This document shows positions 8,529 through 18,371 of a stretch of DNA of 64,000 bases, piece after piece. Source of the DNA: AP-15 sp963735445. Its GTDB lineage: Bacteria; Pseudomonadota; Alphaproteobacteria; ATCC43930; CGMCC-115725. Within the stretch, counting starts at the first letter, position 1. Every line of letters starts with the position of its first letter. The DNA lies in assembly GCA_963735445.1 (NCBI GenBank), contig CAVTLC010000010.1, forward strand, positions 1 through 64,000, read 5' to 3'. The notes under the pieces are model-generated. The model made no database searches. It had not been told where the DNA came from and saw only the letters and a list, made by a program, of their open reading frames with translations. Both the position numbers and the translations under genes were made by a program.

Positions 8529-9236
8529 GGAACACTCCTTAAATTAGAACCATGCGTATCGTTCCTCCGCCAACCCGTGCGAACCGGCGTCGCCGAAGTC
8601 CGATACCGCGCTTTAGGCAACCGCTGTGCCAATATGCTTAGATGATTTGATTTTATTATTGAATTCGTTGCTAATAACGAAAGTTATAGTTAAGTAAAAC
8701 GTATGCCATAGTTAAAATGTAAGAGTTCCCGACCGACAAGAGCGATCCAAAATAAGCAAACTGCGGCGCAATAACTATTCAACCGGGTACGGTACCAGCG
8801 GATTAACTACTTAAAGCGCCTGTTTTCAGTGGGTTCTGTGCCGATGGCAGTCATATTGAAGACGCCCTAACGGCTCCCGCGGAGCCGGAATTACAGGTGT
8901 AAAACAATCCGTCTACGGTTTGATCTGATTCCGGTTAACCCCTAAAAGTTGTATCAATAAAGGGGTGAGAACGGGTTTGGTGAACGCGGCGAACGCTGCC
9001 GATTCGCCGGTTCGCGGCTGGAAACTTGCGTTACCGCCGGAATGACACACCGAGTTGGGTACGCGGCGGCTGAGCGCACGCCGCGGTAACGAATGCCGCA
9101 CGGCAATTCCGCGGAATTCGCACCAAACCAGCGCTTGAACCGATAGGCGTCTGCGTTCAACCCTGTTATTCGCCAGCCATTAACAGTGCCGGCGCCAGAT
9201 GATGGCCGGTTGGGGGCGGATGATCGGTTTCGAGGA
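8529..9236. other. Long AT-rich intergenic region
   Basis: This stretch of about 700 nt lies between the divergent PEP-CTERM pseudogene and the transglycosylase gene. It is clearly more AT-rich than its surroundings (about 8640-8720 above all) and presumably carries both promoters. A perfect 7-bp inverted repeat CGGCTCC-CGC-GGAGCCG sits at 8871-8887 without a T tract. I see no gene, tRNA or convincing protein remnant. Confidence 0.5.
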
Positions 9237-10892
9237 ATGTTGTTCGCGCAGACACCTGAGCTGAAGCACCGCGCCGGAGCGGGCGCGGACGGCCTCCTTT
9301 TATGGCTGCTGCTGTTGCCGCTGTTGCTGCTCGCCGTCGCCTGTGGGCAACAGCGGGGTTATGTCGAATATGGCGCGCCGACCATCGGCGGGACTGAATA
9401 CGCGCCGTCGCATTATTACCCGCCGCCGGGGCCGCCCGGGGATCCGTGGGGTCCTTACATCCGTGAAGCCGCCGGCCGCTACGGCGTGCCCGAGCAATGG
9501 GTGCGCGCGGTTATGAAGCAGGAATCGGGAGGCCAGGAACAAGCCATCTCCCCGGTCGGCGCAATGGGCCTGATGCAGGTCATGCCCGCGACCTACGACG
9601 GTTTGCGGGCGCGTTACGGGCTCGGCGCCGATCCCTACGACCCGCACAACAACATTCTGGCGGGCACGGCCTATATCCGCGAGATGTACGACCGGTTTGG
9701 CGCGCCGGCGTTTCTCGCCGCCTACAATGCCGGCCCCGACCGGGTCGAAGCCTATCTCGCCGGCGCCGGCAGCCTGCCGGACGAGACCCAGAACTACCTC
9801 GCCTCGGTCACCCCGAACCTCGGCAGCGCGGTGCCGATGTCCGGGCCGTTGGCGGTGTACGCCTCCGCCGGCGCCGGCCGCCACCGCGGCGGTCATGGGA
9901 CACCCGATGTTCAGAGCCTCGCCGCCGGCTGCGATCTCAGCGCCGCCTACAACCCGAGCCACCCGTGCACTTCGCTGATGCGAGCGTCGACGACTCCCGC
10001 GCCGGTGCAGCAAGCTTACCTGCCGCAGACTGCTCTGCCGCAAACCGGGGCGGGCGGATGCGACCTTAATGCCGCTTACGACCCAAGCCGTCCCTGCACA
10101 TCGGTCGGCGGGGCGGTCGGCGGGGCGGTCGGACCGGTAATCGCGGCGGCGGAGCCGGCCACGGCCTCGCCCCCATCCGCTCCGCCTGTCCGCCAGGCCT
10201 CAATTCAACCGGCCGCCGGCTGCGATCTGAATGCCGCTTACGACCCGAGCCGTCCGTGCACGAGTGCGGGGCAAGCCGTTGTTGCGGCGGCGGAGACGCC
10301 GCTTCCATTAGCGACGCCGGCCCGTTCTGCGGCGCTTGGCGGATGCGACCCGGATGCGGCTTATGACCCCAACCGTCCATGTCATCCGGCATCGCCGATA
10401 CGGCGGGTTCAGCTCGCCTCGGCCGAGCGATGCGACGCTACCGCCGCTTATGATCCGGCGAGTGCCTGCCATCAGGCGGTGACCGCCGCTTCGGCACCAT
10501 CATCAGGAACGTCGCGAGCGGCATCCGAGGCGGCCGCTCTCCTCGGCTTTCCGGATGCCGTGTCGGCGCCGGCGCCGCGACGGCCAGTCGCCCCCGCCTT
10601 CGAGAACAGCGCGGGTTTGCGCCAGCTCGCGCTCCCCAACCGGGAGTGGGCGATCCAGGTCGGCGCTTTTGCAAGTCCCGGGCTCGCGCGCGCGGTGGCG
10701 GAGGGCGCCCGGGCCCAAGCGCCAGGCCAGCTGCACGCTGCGGCGATCGCGTTGCCACCGGTCGCGGCCGGCGGTGCTGTGCTGTATCGCGCCCGGCTCG
10801 TCAATCTCTCAGCGAGCGCCGCGGAGAACGCCTGCACCAACCTTAATCGCCGGCAGCTACCCTGCGTCGTCGTCCAGCCCAACCGGGGTTAG
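9237..10892 (+). CDS. Lytic transglycosylase lipoprotein with Cys repeats and SPOR domain
   Basis: A 551-residue envelope protein predicted to cleave peptidoglycan glycan strands. In order: a hydrophobic segment ending LLAVAC (probable lipobox, Cys at about residue 36); an SLT domain (about 80-200) with catalytic Glu96 in MKQESGG, then GLMQVMP and AYNAGP; five repeats of the form GCDxxAAYDPSxPC (about 230-413); and a C-terminal SPOR domain (about 460-548, WAIQVGAFAS), which binds denuded glycan at division sites. ATG 9237 is preferred, although GTG 9186 is open in the same frame; neither has a strong ribosome site. The repeat block between SLT and SPOR is unusual. Confidence 0.85.
   Translation: MLFAQTPELKHRAGAGADGLLLWLLLLPLLLLAVACGQQRGYVEYGAPTIGGTEYAPSHYYPPPGPPGDPWGPYIREAAGRYGVPEQWVRAVMKQESGGQEQAISPVGAMGLMQVMPATYDGLRARYGLGADPYDPHNNILAGTAYIREMYDRFGAPAFLAAYNAGPDRVEAYLAGAGSLPDETQNYLASVTPNLGSAVPMSGPLAVYASAGAGRHRGGHGTPDVQSLAAGCDLSAAYNPSHPCTSLMRASTTPAPVQQAYLPQTALPQTGAGGCDLNAAYDPSRPCTSVGGAVGGAVGPVIAAAEPATASPPSAPPVRQASIQPAAGCDLNAAYDPSRPCTSAGQAVVAAAETPLPLATPARSAALGGCDPDAAYDPNRPCHPASPIRRVQLASAERCDATAAYDPASACHQAVTAASAPSSGTSRAASEAAALLGFPDAVSAPAPRRPVAPAFENSAGLRQLALPNREWAIQVGAFASPGLARAVAEGARAQAPGQLHAAAIALPPVAAGGAVLYRARLVNLSASAAENACTNLNRRQLPCVVVQPNRG
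9927..10475 (+). repeat. Five in-frame Cys-pair repeats in the transglycosylase
   Basis: Five degenerate units lie near 9927, 10056, 10218, 10339 and 10425. Four keep C-x11-C spacing around AAYDPSRP (for example GCDLNAAYDPSRPC) and the fifth keeps the same pattern as RCDATAAYDPASAC. Ala/Pro-rich linkers of 25-40 residues separate them. Conserved paired Cys suggest each unit forms its own disulphide in the periplasm. Confidence 0.8.
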
Positions 10893-10928
10893 GGCGAAAC
10901 GCGGCGGCTCCGGTCACTCGGCCTCGGA

Positions 10929-12149
10929 TCACTCGGCCGGGGCGGGCACGACCGGCCGGCGGAAGCGGATGCGGGCGCCGCCGGCGCAGAACAGGCTCGC
11001 CATCAGCAACGCCGCGACAACGACCAGCACCAGCCGCGGCCGTCCCGAGTCGATGATCATGCCGTACGGCACCGGCATGATCGCTCCACCCAATGACATG
11101 CCCGAGCTGACAAAGCCGAACACCTTGCCAATCTGGCCCGGTGGTGCGGCATCCTTGACCATGACGTCGCGCGGGGTGCGGCTGGCGCCCATCATCAACC
11201 CGCCGAGAAACAGCACGGCGATCGTCATCAAATCGGCCATCGGGACGATCCCGACCCACAGCAGGATGGCGGCGGCGCCCGTTGTCAGCGCCACGACAAA
11301 CGGCAGATGGCGGTCGGTGCGGTCGGCGACCCAGCCGCCGACCAGGACGCCGCAGATCGAGCCGACCATCCAGCCGGTCAACGCTGAAGAAGCGGCGGCG
11401 AGCGGCGTCCCATAGGTGCGATGCAGGATCGTGATCAGCCAGGACTGGATACCGGCGCCGGCCGCCGCCGATATCATGAAAAAGGCGAAGAACATGACGA
11501 CCGAGCGGCTCAGCAGCATTTTGATGCCGGACGATGCAGCGGCCGAGGCGTGTTCGTGTACCTCGCGGCGTTGCTCGACCAGGATGCGGCTTTGCCACAG
11601 GATCGTCAGGACCACCGGCACACCCAGCAGCCCGACCAGCAACAACGCGCCGCGCCAGCCGAGCAGCAATGTCAGCGCCGCGGTTGCCGGCGGCGCCGCG
11701 GCAAAGCCGATACTCCCGACAAAGGCGTGAAAGGCAAAGGAACGGCCGAGCCGCGCCCGGTCGATCGAGCCGCTGAGGATCGAGTAATCGGCCGGATGGA
11801 TGACCGAATTGCCGCATCCCGACAGCAACGCCAATGCGACGATCTGCCAATAGGAAGTGGCAAACGACATCGCCGCCACCGACAACGCCATCGTCGCGGT
11901 GCCGGCGACCAGAAACGGCCGCGCCCCGTAGCGGTCGACGAGGAACCCCAGCGGCGTCTGCAGGATCGCGGTGGCGGCCGACATGACCGCCATTACCAGG
12001 CCGAGCTCGGCAAACGACACGTCAAAGGTCTTGTGCCAAGCGATAAATACCGGCGGTAGGCACAGCTGATAATAATGCGATAGGAAGTGGCCGGTGCCGA
12101 GCAGCGCGTTTACCCGTGTTTCGCGGCCAAATGCTGGAAATTTGAGCAT
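10929..12149 (-). CDS. MFS transporter
   Basis: A 406-residue, 12-helix major facilitator superfamily protein. The loop 2-3 signature reads GFLVDRYGARPFL, and the segment GCGNSVIHPADYSIL resembles the fosmidomycin-resistance/YnfM-like carriers. The substrate is not predictable. The start is ATG at 12149. It converges with the transglycosylase gene and is divergent from the pentapeptide gene, with 190 nt between them that hold no other gene. Confidence 0.8.
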   Translation of the reverse strand: MLKFPAFGRETRVNALLGTGHFLSHYYQLCLPPVFIAWHKTFDVSFAELGLVMAVMSAATAILQTPLGFLVDRYGARPFLVAGTATMALSVAAMSFATSYWQIVALALLSGCGNSVIHPADYSILSGSIDRARLGRSFAFHAFVGSIGFAAAPPATAALTLLLGWRGALLLVGLLGVPVVLTILWQSRILVEQRREVHEHASAAASSGIKMLLSRSVVMFFAFFMISAAAGAGIQSWLITILHRTYGTPLAAASSALTGWMVGSICGVLVGGWVADRTDRHLPFVVALTTGAAAILLWVGIVPMADLMTIAVLFLGGLMMGASRTPRDVMVKDAAPPGQIGKVFGFVSSGMSLGGAIMPVPYGMIIDSGRPRLVLVVVAALLMASLFCAGGARIRFRRPVVPAPAE

Positions 12150-12339
12150 CGCGGGATGCTGCGATAAACGCCGCCGACGGTCGAGCGGAAAGTGCGGGCT
12201 GGCCTTCCGTACCGCGCGAGGCTGATTTGCTAAAATCGCGGGTTCAGTTCATCGGCCGCCAGTCGATCGCTTACTGTGCCGCGCCGGCCATCGCGACGAC
12301 CGATCATGCGAGTTTCGAAACGCGAGGAGATAGCGGATC

Positions 12340-13521
12340 GTGAATAATGCGGAGCATCTGGCGGTCTTGCGCCAGGGCGCCGAGCCGTGGAACGCCTGGA
12401 GGAGCCAGAACCCTTCGGTTCGTCCGGACCTCACCGGGATCAATCTTGCCGGCGCCAATCTCGGTGGGGCGTTCCTCAGCGGCGCGAAACTCGCCGGCGC
12501 CAACCTCAATCGAACCAACCTCAGCGCTGCGGTTCTCGATGCCGCCGATCTCTCCGATGCCGATCTGAGCGGCGCAAACCTGAGCCGGGCTGACCTCCGG
12601 AATGCGATCCTAACAGGCGCTAATCTGAGCCGAGCCAATCTGACCGACGCGGTCCTGAACCAAGCAAACCTGGGCGGTGCAACGCTTAGTCTCGCGAACC
12701 TGAGCAAGGCGGTCGGCAATGGCGCCGATTTCAGCGAGGCGGTGTTGAGCGGCGCGCTTCTGCGTGAGGCGACGCTCACTGGCGCCGATTTCCGCGCCGC
12801 CGATCTCAGCGGCGCCGATCTCGCGCGCGCATATCTCGGTACCGCCGACTTGTCCGCGGCGAACCTGCGCAGCGCTGATTTTCGTGGCGCTAACCTTGGC
12901 AGCGCCTCGCTGCGCGGGACAAATCTCAGTCTGACCGACCTTAGCGGCAGCAATTTAACCAATGCCGATCTCGCCAATGCCGAGCTGACCAGCGCCAATT
13001 TGCGCGGTGCCGATCTGACCCTAGCAAATCTGACCAATGCCGAGGTAACCAACGTCGGTTGGCAACTGCACGAGATGCGCGGCCGCTATCTCGGGGTGCG
13101 TGGCCTCGACTCGTGCTACGGCAATGCGCTGTTCAAACGCGCGGCGGCAGATCAGGATTTTCTTGATACGCTCGAGGCGCATGTCAAAGGCACCCGTAAA
13201 ATTGTGCTGTTTCGCGCCTGGGGCGTGATTGACTATGGCCGCAGCTTGCTGCGGGTTGCCTTGCTGTCGTTTGGCTTGGCCGCGATCTACGGTGTGATCT
13301 ACCGAACTTTCCCGCAGATCCTGGATTATAAAGACAGCGCCAAGACGTGGTTTACGCCTTATTATTTCTCGATTGTTACTTATACGACGCTCGGTTTTGG
13401 CGATGTCAAACCAAAGACCCTGATCGGGGAGCTGGTCGTCTCCAGCGAGGTCATCCTGGGCTACACCACGCTCGGATTGCTGCTTTCCGTCCTCGCCCAA
13501 AACATCGCCCGTCGCAGCTGA
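12340..13521 (+). CDS. Pentapeptide-repeat protein fused to a two-helix K+ channel
   Basis: A 393-residue fusion. Residues about 30-235 are some 40 pentapeptide units of the A(D/N)Lxx type, predicted to form a right-handed beta-helix rod. Residues about 300-393 form an ion-channel domain: a helix (VALLSFGLAAIYGVIY), a pore loop with selectivity filter T350-L-G-F-G-D355, and a second helix (VILGYTTLGLLLSVLA). The start is GTG with GAGGAG 9 nt upstream; an ATG alternative is absent nearby. The rod probably acts as a cytoplasmic scaffold or gate for a KcsA-like pore. The 5' neighbour is an MFS gene and the 3' neighbour the phosphate cluster; no operon partner is evident. Confidence 0.85.
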   Translation: MNNAEHLAVLRQGAEPWNAWRSQNPSVRPDLTGINLAGANLGGAFLSGAKLAGANLNRTNLSAAVLDAADLSDADLSGANLSRADLRNAILTGANLSRANLTDAVLNQANLGGATLSLANLSKAVGNGADFSEAVLSGALLREATLTGADFRAADLSGADLARAYLGTADLSAANLRSADFRGANLGSASLRGTNLSLTDLSGSNLTNADLANAELTSANLRGADLTLANLTNAEVTNVGWQLHEMRGRYLGVRGLDSCYGNALFKRAAADQDFLDTLEAHVKGTRKIVLFRAWGVIDYGRSLLRVALLSFGLAAIYGVIYRTFPQILDYKDSAKTWFTPYYFSIVTYTTLGFGDVKPKTLIGELVVSSEVILGYTTLGLLLSVLAQNIARRS

Positions 13522-13571
13522 GTGGAGGATTTACTGGCTCGGACGGCGATCGCCGATCCTTTTAAACAAAT

Positions 13572-13589
13572 CTGTCATAAAAGTGTAAA
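13572..13589 (+). promoter_or_regulatory. Putative Pho box
   Basis: CTGTCATAAAAGTGTAAA has a perfect first PhoB half-site (CTGTCAT), a 4-nt spacer and a degenerate second half-site. It lies 47 nt ahead of the phosphate transporter start. PhoB binding at such a site would induce transport under phosphate limitation. Only one box is visible. Confidence 0.5.
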
Positions 13590-13635
13590 GTGAACCCGGC
13601 ATATTCGCGCCTTAATCTGGTCAAGAGGGGAAATC

Positions 13636-15258
13636 ATGACCGATGCTGCGATCCAGCCGCGGGCGGGGGGCGTCGCGGGCCCGGTCCGGCCGGCGCTCGA
13701 CAGCGGGTTCGACCCGCGCCAAGCCTTTATCTTTTTTGGCCTGCTCGGGGTCGGCCTGCTGTTTGTCGCGTACAGCCTCTATTCCGATGTGTCCGCGACG
13801 CCCGGCATCAAAACCACAACGTTTCTGCCGTATTTGTTGTTGTTCGTGGCATTGCTGATTGCCCTCGGCTTTGAATTTGTAAACGGTTTTCACGATACCG
13901 CGAACGCCGTCGCAACGGTCATCTATACCCACTCAATGCCGGCGCAGATCGCCGTCATCTGGTCCGGGTCATTCAACTTTCTCGGTGTGCTGTTGTCGAG
14001 CGGCGCGGTCGCCTTTGGCATCATCTCGCTATTGCCGGTCGAATTGATTTTGCAGGTCGGCAGCGCTGCCGGGTTTGCGATGGTATTCGCGCTGCTGATC
14101 GCGGCGATCCTGTGGAATTTAGGCACGTGGTCTCTCGGTCTGCCGGCGTCGAGTTCGCATACTTTGATCGGCTCGATCATCGGCGTCGGTATTGCCAACG
14201 CGCTGATGCGCGGCCAGGACGGCACTTCGGGTGTCGATTGGGGCCAGGCGACCAATATCGGCAAAGCGCTGCTGTTCTCGCCGATCGTCGGGTTTGTTGC
14301 CGCCGCATTGCTGCTGCTCGCGATGAAGGTGCTGATACGGAAGCCCGAACTCTACACCGCGCCGGAAAGCAACAAACCGCCAGCCTGGTGGATCCGCGGT
14401 CTGCTGATCTTTACCTGCACCAGTGTCAGCTTTGCCCACGGCTCGAATGACGGACAGAAGGGCATGGGTCTGATCATGCTGATCCTGATCGGCACCGTGC
14501 CGACGGCGTTTGCTCTGAACCGCGCGATGCCCGACAGCCAAATTGCCCAGTTTTCAGAGAACTCGGCTGCCGCCGCAAAGGTGATCGAACAGAAGGCGGC
14601 GGGCTACAACGTCCTGGGGAACCCGCGCCCGGCCGTCACCGAATATGTCGCCCACCACCACATCAATGAAGGGACCTTCCCATCGCTGGCGGTGCTGGTG
14701 CGGGAGATCGATAAAGAAGTCATCCATTACGGGTCGCTCCGGAAGATCCCGGCCGATGCGGTCGGCAACACCCGCAACGACATGTACCTTGCGTCCGAGG
14801 CTATACGGCTGTTGGTCAAGGACAAGGGAGCCGAACTCTCAACCGCCGATATCGCGGCGCTAAACCGCTACAAGCAGTCGCTCGACTACGCCACCAAGTT
14901 CATCCCGACATGGGTCAAGGTCGCGGTCGCAATCGCGCTCGGTCTCGGGACAATGATCGGGTGGAAGCGCATCGTTGTTACCGTAGGCGAAAAAATCGGC
15001 AAGACCCACTTGACCTATGGGCAAGGTGCGGCCGCCGAACTTGTCGCCGCCGCGACAATTGCCGCCGCCGACATGTACGGATTGCCGGTGTCGACGACCC
15101 ATGTGCTGTCGTCGGGCGTCGCCGGCACGATGGCAGCCAACGGCTCGGGCCTGCAGTTGTCGACGATCCGCAACATTGCGCTCGCCTGGGTATTGACCCT
15201 GCCGGCGGCGATGATGCTGTCCGGCTTTCTCTATTTTGTATTCGCGCATTTGTTCTGA
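13636..15258 (+). CDS. pit: PiT-family inorganic phosphate transporter
   Basis: A 540-residue inner-membrane phosphate permease of the PiT family, symporting metal-phosphate with H+ or Na+. The duplicated family signatures are GFEFVNGFHDTANAVAT (about 75-92) and AHGSNDGQKGMG (about 268-280), with further PASSSHTL and PVSTTHVLSSG motifs. About 10-12 helices flank a long hydrophilic loop (about 300-425). GAGGGG precedes the ATG. It lies behind a Pho box and ahead of CBS-BON, ppk1 and CorA genes on the same strand, which suggests joint phosphate uptake and storage. Confidence 0.88.
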   Translation: MTDAAIQPRAGGVAGPVRPALDSGFDPRQAFIFFGLLGVGLLFVAYSLYSDVSATPGIKTTTFLPYLLLFVALLIALGFEFVNGFHDTANAVATVIYTHSMPAQIAVIWSGSFNFLGVLLSSGAVAFGIISLLPVELILQVGSAAGFAMVFALLIAAILWNLGTWSLGLPASSSHTLIGSIIGVGIANALMRGQDGTSGVDWGQATNIGKALLFSPIVGFVAAALLLLAMKVLIRKPELYTAPESNKPPAWWIRGLLIFTCTSVSFAHGSNDGQKGMGLIMLILIGTVPTAFALNRAMPDSQIAQFSENSAAAAKVIEQKAAGYNVLGNPRPAVTEYVAHHHINEGTFPSLAVLVREIDKEVIHYGSLRKIPADAVGNTRNDMYLASEAIRLLVKDKGAELSTADIAALNRYKQSLDYATKFIPTWVKVAVAIALGLGTMIGWKRIVVTVGEKIGKTHLTYGQGAAAELVAAATIAAADMYGLPVSTTHVLSSGVAGTMAANGSGLQLSTIRNIALAWVLTLPAAMMLSGFLYFVFAHLF

Positions 15259-15315
15259 GCCGAGGGATCGGTTTCAGAACTGCCGCGACGAGCGTCATTC
15301 GCCAGGGAGGGCGGC

Positions 15316-15990
15316 ATGCGAGCGATGGATGTCATGGTGCACGACGTCGTCACCGTCCGTCCCGAGACGGATTTTGCCGAGGCGGTTAAACTACTTAGCG
15401 AGCACGATGTCAGCGCATTACCGGTGGTCGATGCCGAAAACCGGCTGGTCGGCATTTTGAGTGAAGCCGACTTGATCCACCGTTTCGAGATCGGCACCGA
15501 AAAGACGCGGCCGTGGTGGATGGAAGCGGTGACCGGTGCCGGCGTCTTGGCCGAAGAATTCGCCAAGTCGCACGGCGAAAAGGTCGGCGAGATCATGACC
15601 CCGGAGGTCGTGTCGGTCACCGAGGAAACACCGCTTGCCGAGGTCGCAGCACTGCTCGAGCGCAAGCGGATCAAGCGCGTGCCGGTAACCCGGGACGGCA
15701 AGCTCGTCGGCATCATTAGCCGATCGAATTTGGTCCAGGCTTTGGCATCCGTCGTCGGGCGGATGGATCAGCACAAGGATAGCGACCACCAGATCCGGCT
15801 CGAACTGCTGTCGCGGCTAAAGCAGCAATCGTGGACCGATTTTGGCAGCCGCAATGTTACGGTCGGCGACGGTATCGTGCATATTTGGGGGCTGGTTGGG
15901 TCGCCCGCCGAGCGCAAGGCCCTATCGGCATTGGCGGAGAGCATCCCGGGCGTCGAGCGGGTCTGCGACGAGATGATCCCCGCCTACTGA
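15316..15990 (+). CDS. CBS-domain pair with C-terminal BON domain
   Basis: A 224-residue cytoplasmic sensor-like protein. Two CBS domains (about 7-60 and 93-146, MVHDVVTVRPETDF and MTPEVVSVTEETPL) form a Bateman module that binds adenine nucleotides. Residues about 155-222 form a BON domain (ITVGDGIVHIWGLVGSPAER type). GGGAGGG precedes the ATG. The 57-nt gap to pit and about 50 nt to ppk1 suggest cotranscription, perhaps sensing energy charge for phosphate storage (inference). Confidence 0.85.
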   Translation: MRAMDVMVHDVVTVRPETDFAEAVKLLSEHDVSALPVVDAENRLVGILSEADLIHRFEIGTEKTRPWWMEAVTGAGVLAEEFAKSHGEKVGEIMTPEVVSVTEETPLAEVAALLERKRIKRVPVTRDGKLVGIISRSNLVQALASVVGRMDQHKDSDHQIRLELLSRLKQQSWTDFGSRNVTVGDGIVHIWGLVGSPAERKALSALAESIPGVERVCDEMIPAY

Positions 15991-16041
15991 GCCCGCTTGC
16001 GGGCGCACACTCGACACTCCCGCAGAAGGGCGCCGCGGCAA

Positions 16042-18213
16042 ATGGCAGAATTGGCGATCGATCGGCGACCATCTGAAAAAGTAGCGGCGGCCGCTCCGGC
16101 CCCAACCGCGCCGCGGCAGCGCTACATCAACCGCGAACTTTCGTGGCTGGCGTTTAACGAGCGCGTGCTGGAAGAGGCGGGAAATCCTGCCCACCCATTG
16201 CTCGAACGGGTGCGGTTTTTATCGATCTCCGACAGCAACCTCGACGAATTTTACATGGTCCGGGTTGCCGGCCTCAAGGAGCTGGCGGACAGCAAGATCC
16301 CGCTCACCAGCGATGACGGTCTCAGCGCCGAACAGCAGCTTGCCGCGGTCGCCGAAGTCAGCGACCGTCTGGTGCATCGCCAGCAGCGCTGCTGGGCCGA
16401 GCTGCAGCAGCTCCTGGCCAAAGAAGGCATCTCGATCCTCGGCCACGATGCGCTGACCCCAGCCGATCGCGCGTGGCTGCGGCAGCGTTTTATCGAAAGG
16501 CTACTGCCGGTCCTGACGCCGATCGCGATCGATCCGGCGCATCCCTTCCCGTTTGTTCCAAACCGTGGCCTGGTCATGGTCGTGGAATTGCTCCGCGACG
16601 ACAATTCGCAAATCAACGCGCTGGTGACGATCCCCGAGCAGATCGAGCGCTTCATCAGATTGCCGGGGGAGGCGATCCGCTTTACTTCGATCGAGGCCGT
16701 GATCGTTGCTGTCGGGCTGGCCGAGCTATTCCCAGGAATGACCCCGGCCGGTTTTGGGACGTTCCGCGTGTTGCGCGACAGCGACATCGAAATCGAGGAA
16801 GAAGCGCACGACCTGGTGCTGATGTTTGAATCGGCGCTGAAGCGACGGCGTCAGGGCCGCATCATCCGCCTGATGTTTGCCGGCGGCACACCGCAAAGGC
16901 TGTGCGATTTTGTCAGCCGCGAGGCCGGTGCGCGGCCCGCCGATGTCGCGGTGGTGGAAGGGATGGTGGGTCTGGCCGACACCCGCCAGCTAATCACCCC
17001 GGAGCGGCCGGACCTGTTGTTCCCGCCGTACACACCGCGCTTTCCCGAACGCATCCGTGACTTTGGCGGCGATTGCTTTGCGGCGATCCGGGCCAAGGAC
17101 ATCGTCGTCCATCACCCGTATGAATCGTTCGACGTCGTCGTGCAGTTCGTGCACCAGGCGGCGCAGGACCCGAACGTCATCGCAATCAAGCAGACGCTCT
17201 ACCGCACCTCCGAGGACTCGCCGATCGTCGCCGCCCTCGTCGAGGCCGCGGAATCCGGCAAATCGGTGACGGCGCTGGTCGAGCTGAAAGCCCGCTTTGA
17301 CGAGGAGCGCAACATCCATTGGGCGCGGCGGCTGGAAACAGCGGGCGCTCAGGTCGTCTATGGCTTTGTCGATTTGAAGACGCACGCCAAGATATCGCTG
17401 GTCACCCGCCGAGAAAGCAACTCGCTGCGCTCCTACGTGCATTTCGGGACCGGCAACTATCATCCGATCACCGCCAAAATCTACACCGACCTGTCGTTTT
17501 TTACCTGTGATCAGGCGCTATGCCGCGACGCCGCTCGGGTGTTCAATTTCATCACCGGATATGCGCGCCCGGCGCACCTCGAAAAGCTGGCGATTTCGCC
17601 TGCCGGCATCAGGGCGAAATTGCTGGAAATGATCGAGGCCGAGATCGCCCACGCCGATGCCGGCCGGCCTGCGGTGATCTGGGCAAAGATGAATGCGCTT
17701 GTCGACCGCGAAATGATTGACGCGCTCTACCGCGCTTCCGATGCCGGGGTGTCGATCACGTTGGTGATACGCGGCATCTGCTGCCTGCGCCCCGGCGTTC
17801 CCGGACTCTCGGACAACATCACCGTCAAGAGCATTGTCGGGCGGTTTCTCGAACATTCGCGTATCGTGTGCTTTGGCAACGGTCACGGACTGCCCTCAGC
17901 GGAGGCCGCGGTGTATATTTCGTCGGCGGATTGGATGCCGCGCAATCTCGACAGCCGGGTCGAGACCCTGGTTCCGATCGAGAACCCGACCGTGCATCAG
18001 CAGATCCTCGACCAGATCATGGTCGAAAACCTGCGCGACGACGTGCAAAGCTGGCTGCTGCAGCCGGACGGCACGTTTGTCCGCGAAACCCCGGCTGACG
18101 AGCCGCAGAGCGCGCACGTCTATTTTATGACCAATCCCAGCCTCTCGGGACGCGGCAGTGCGCTGCACCGGCCAAACAGGCGCACCCAGCGCCTACGGAT
18201 CGGCGATGACTGA
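16042..18213 (+). CDS. ppk1: Polyphosphate kinase 1
   Basis: A 723-residue enzyme that polymerises ATP gamma-phosphate into polyphosphate, reversibly. Visible are the N-terminal RYINRELSWLAFNERVLEEA, HHPYESFD, the catalytic region with phospho-acceptor His448 in KTHAKISL, GTGNYHPITAKIYTD and the RGICCLRPGVPGLSDN block. Length fits the family. ATG 16042 is preferred over a TTG 45 nt upstream because the family's conserved start lies just downstream. It overlaps the next gene's probable ATG at 18206. Together with pit it supports a phosphate uptake-and-storage module. Confidence 0.93.
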   Translation: MAELAIDRRPSEKVAAAAPAPTAPRQRYINRELSWLAFNERVLEEAGNPAHPLLERVRFLSISDSNLDEFYMVRVAGLKELADSKIPLTSDDGLSAEQQLAAVAEVSDRLVHRQQRCWAELQQLLAKEGISILGHDALTPADRAWLRQRFIERLLPVLTPIAIDPAHPFPFVPNRGLVMVVELLRDDNSQINALVTIPEQIERFIRLPGEAIRFTSIEAVIVAVGLAELFPGMTPAGFGTFRVLRDSDIEIEEEAHDLVLMFESALKRRRQGRIIRLMFAGGTPQRLCDFVSREAGARPADVAVVEGMVGLADTRQLITPERPDLLFPPYTPRFPERIRDFGGDCFAAIRAKDIVVHHPYESFDVVVQFVHQAAQDPNVIAIKQTLYRTSEDSPIVAALVEAAESGKSVTALVELKARFDEERNIHWARRLETAGAQVVYGFVDLKTHAKISLVTRRESNSLRSYVHFGTGNYHPITAKIYTDLSFFTCDQALCRDAARVFNFITGYARPAHLEKLAISPAGIRAKLLEMIEAEIAHADAGRPAVIWAKMNALVDREMIDALYRASDAGVSITLVIRGICCLRPGVPGLSDNITVKSIVGRFLEHSRIVCFGNGHGLPSAEAAVYISSADWMPRNLDSRVETLVPIENPTVHQQILDQIMVENLRDDVQSWLLQPDGTFVRETPADEPQSAHVYFMTNPSLSGRGSALHRPNRRTQRLRIGDD

Positions 18214-18371
18214 TCTGGCAATCCCAGCGACCGATCTCGCCCACGCAGCTTCCGCTTGAGCCGCGACTGCGGCGACAGGGCGTCATCAACTGTGCGCTAT
18301 ACCGAGACGGTCGGCGGGTCCAAGACATTGCTGTCGAGGAATGTGGCGCGTTCACGACCCACGAAGGAGCG

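Noticed and set aside
12249..13052. 267-codon minus-strand ORF opposite the pentapeptide gene, rich in Arg/Ser/Ala
   Set aside because: It is the antisense shadow of the regular pentapeptide repeats and has no recognisable domain.
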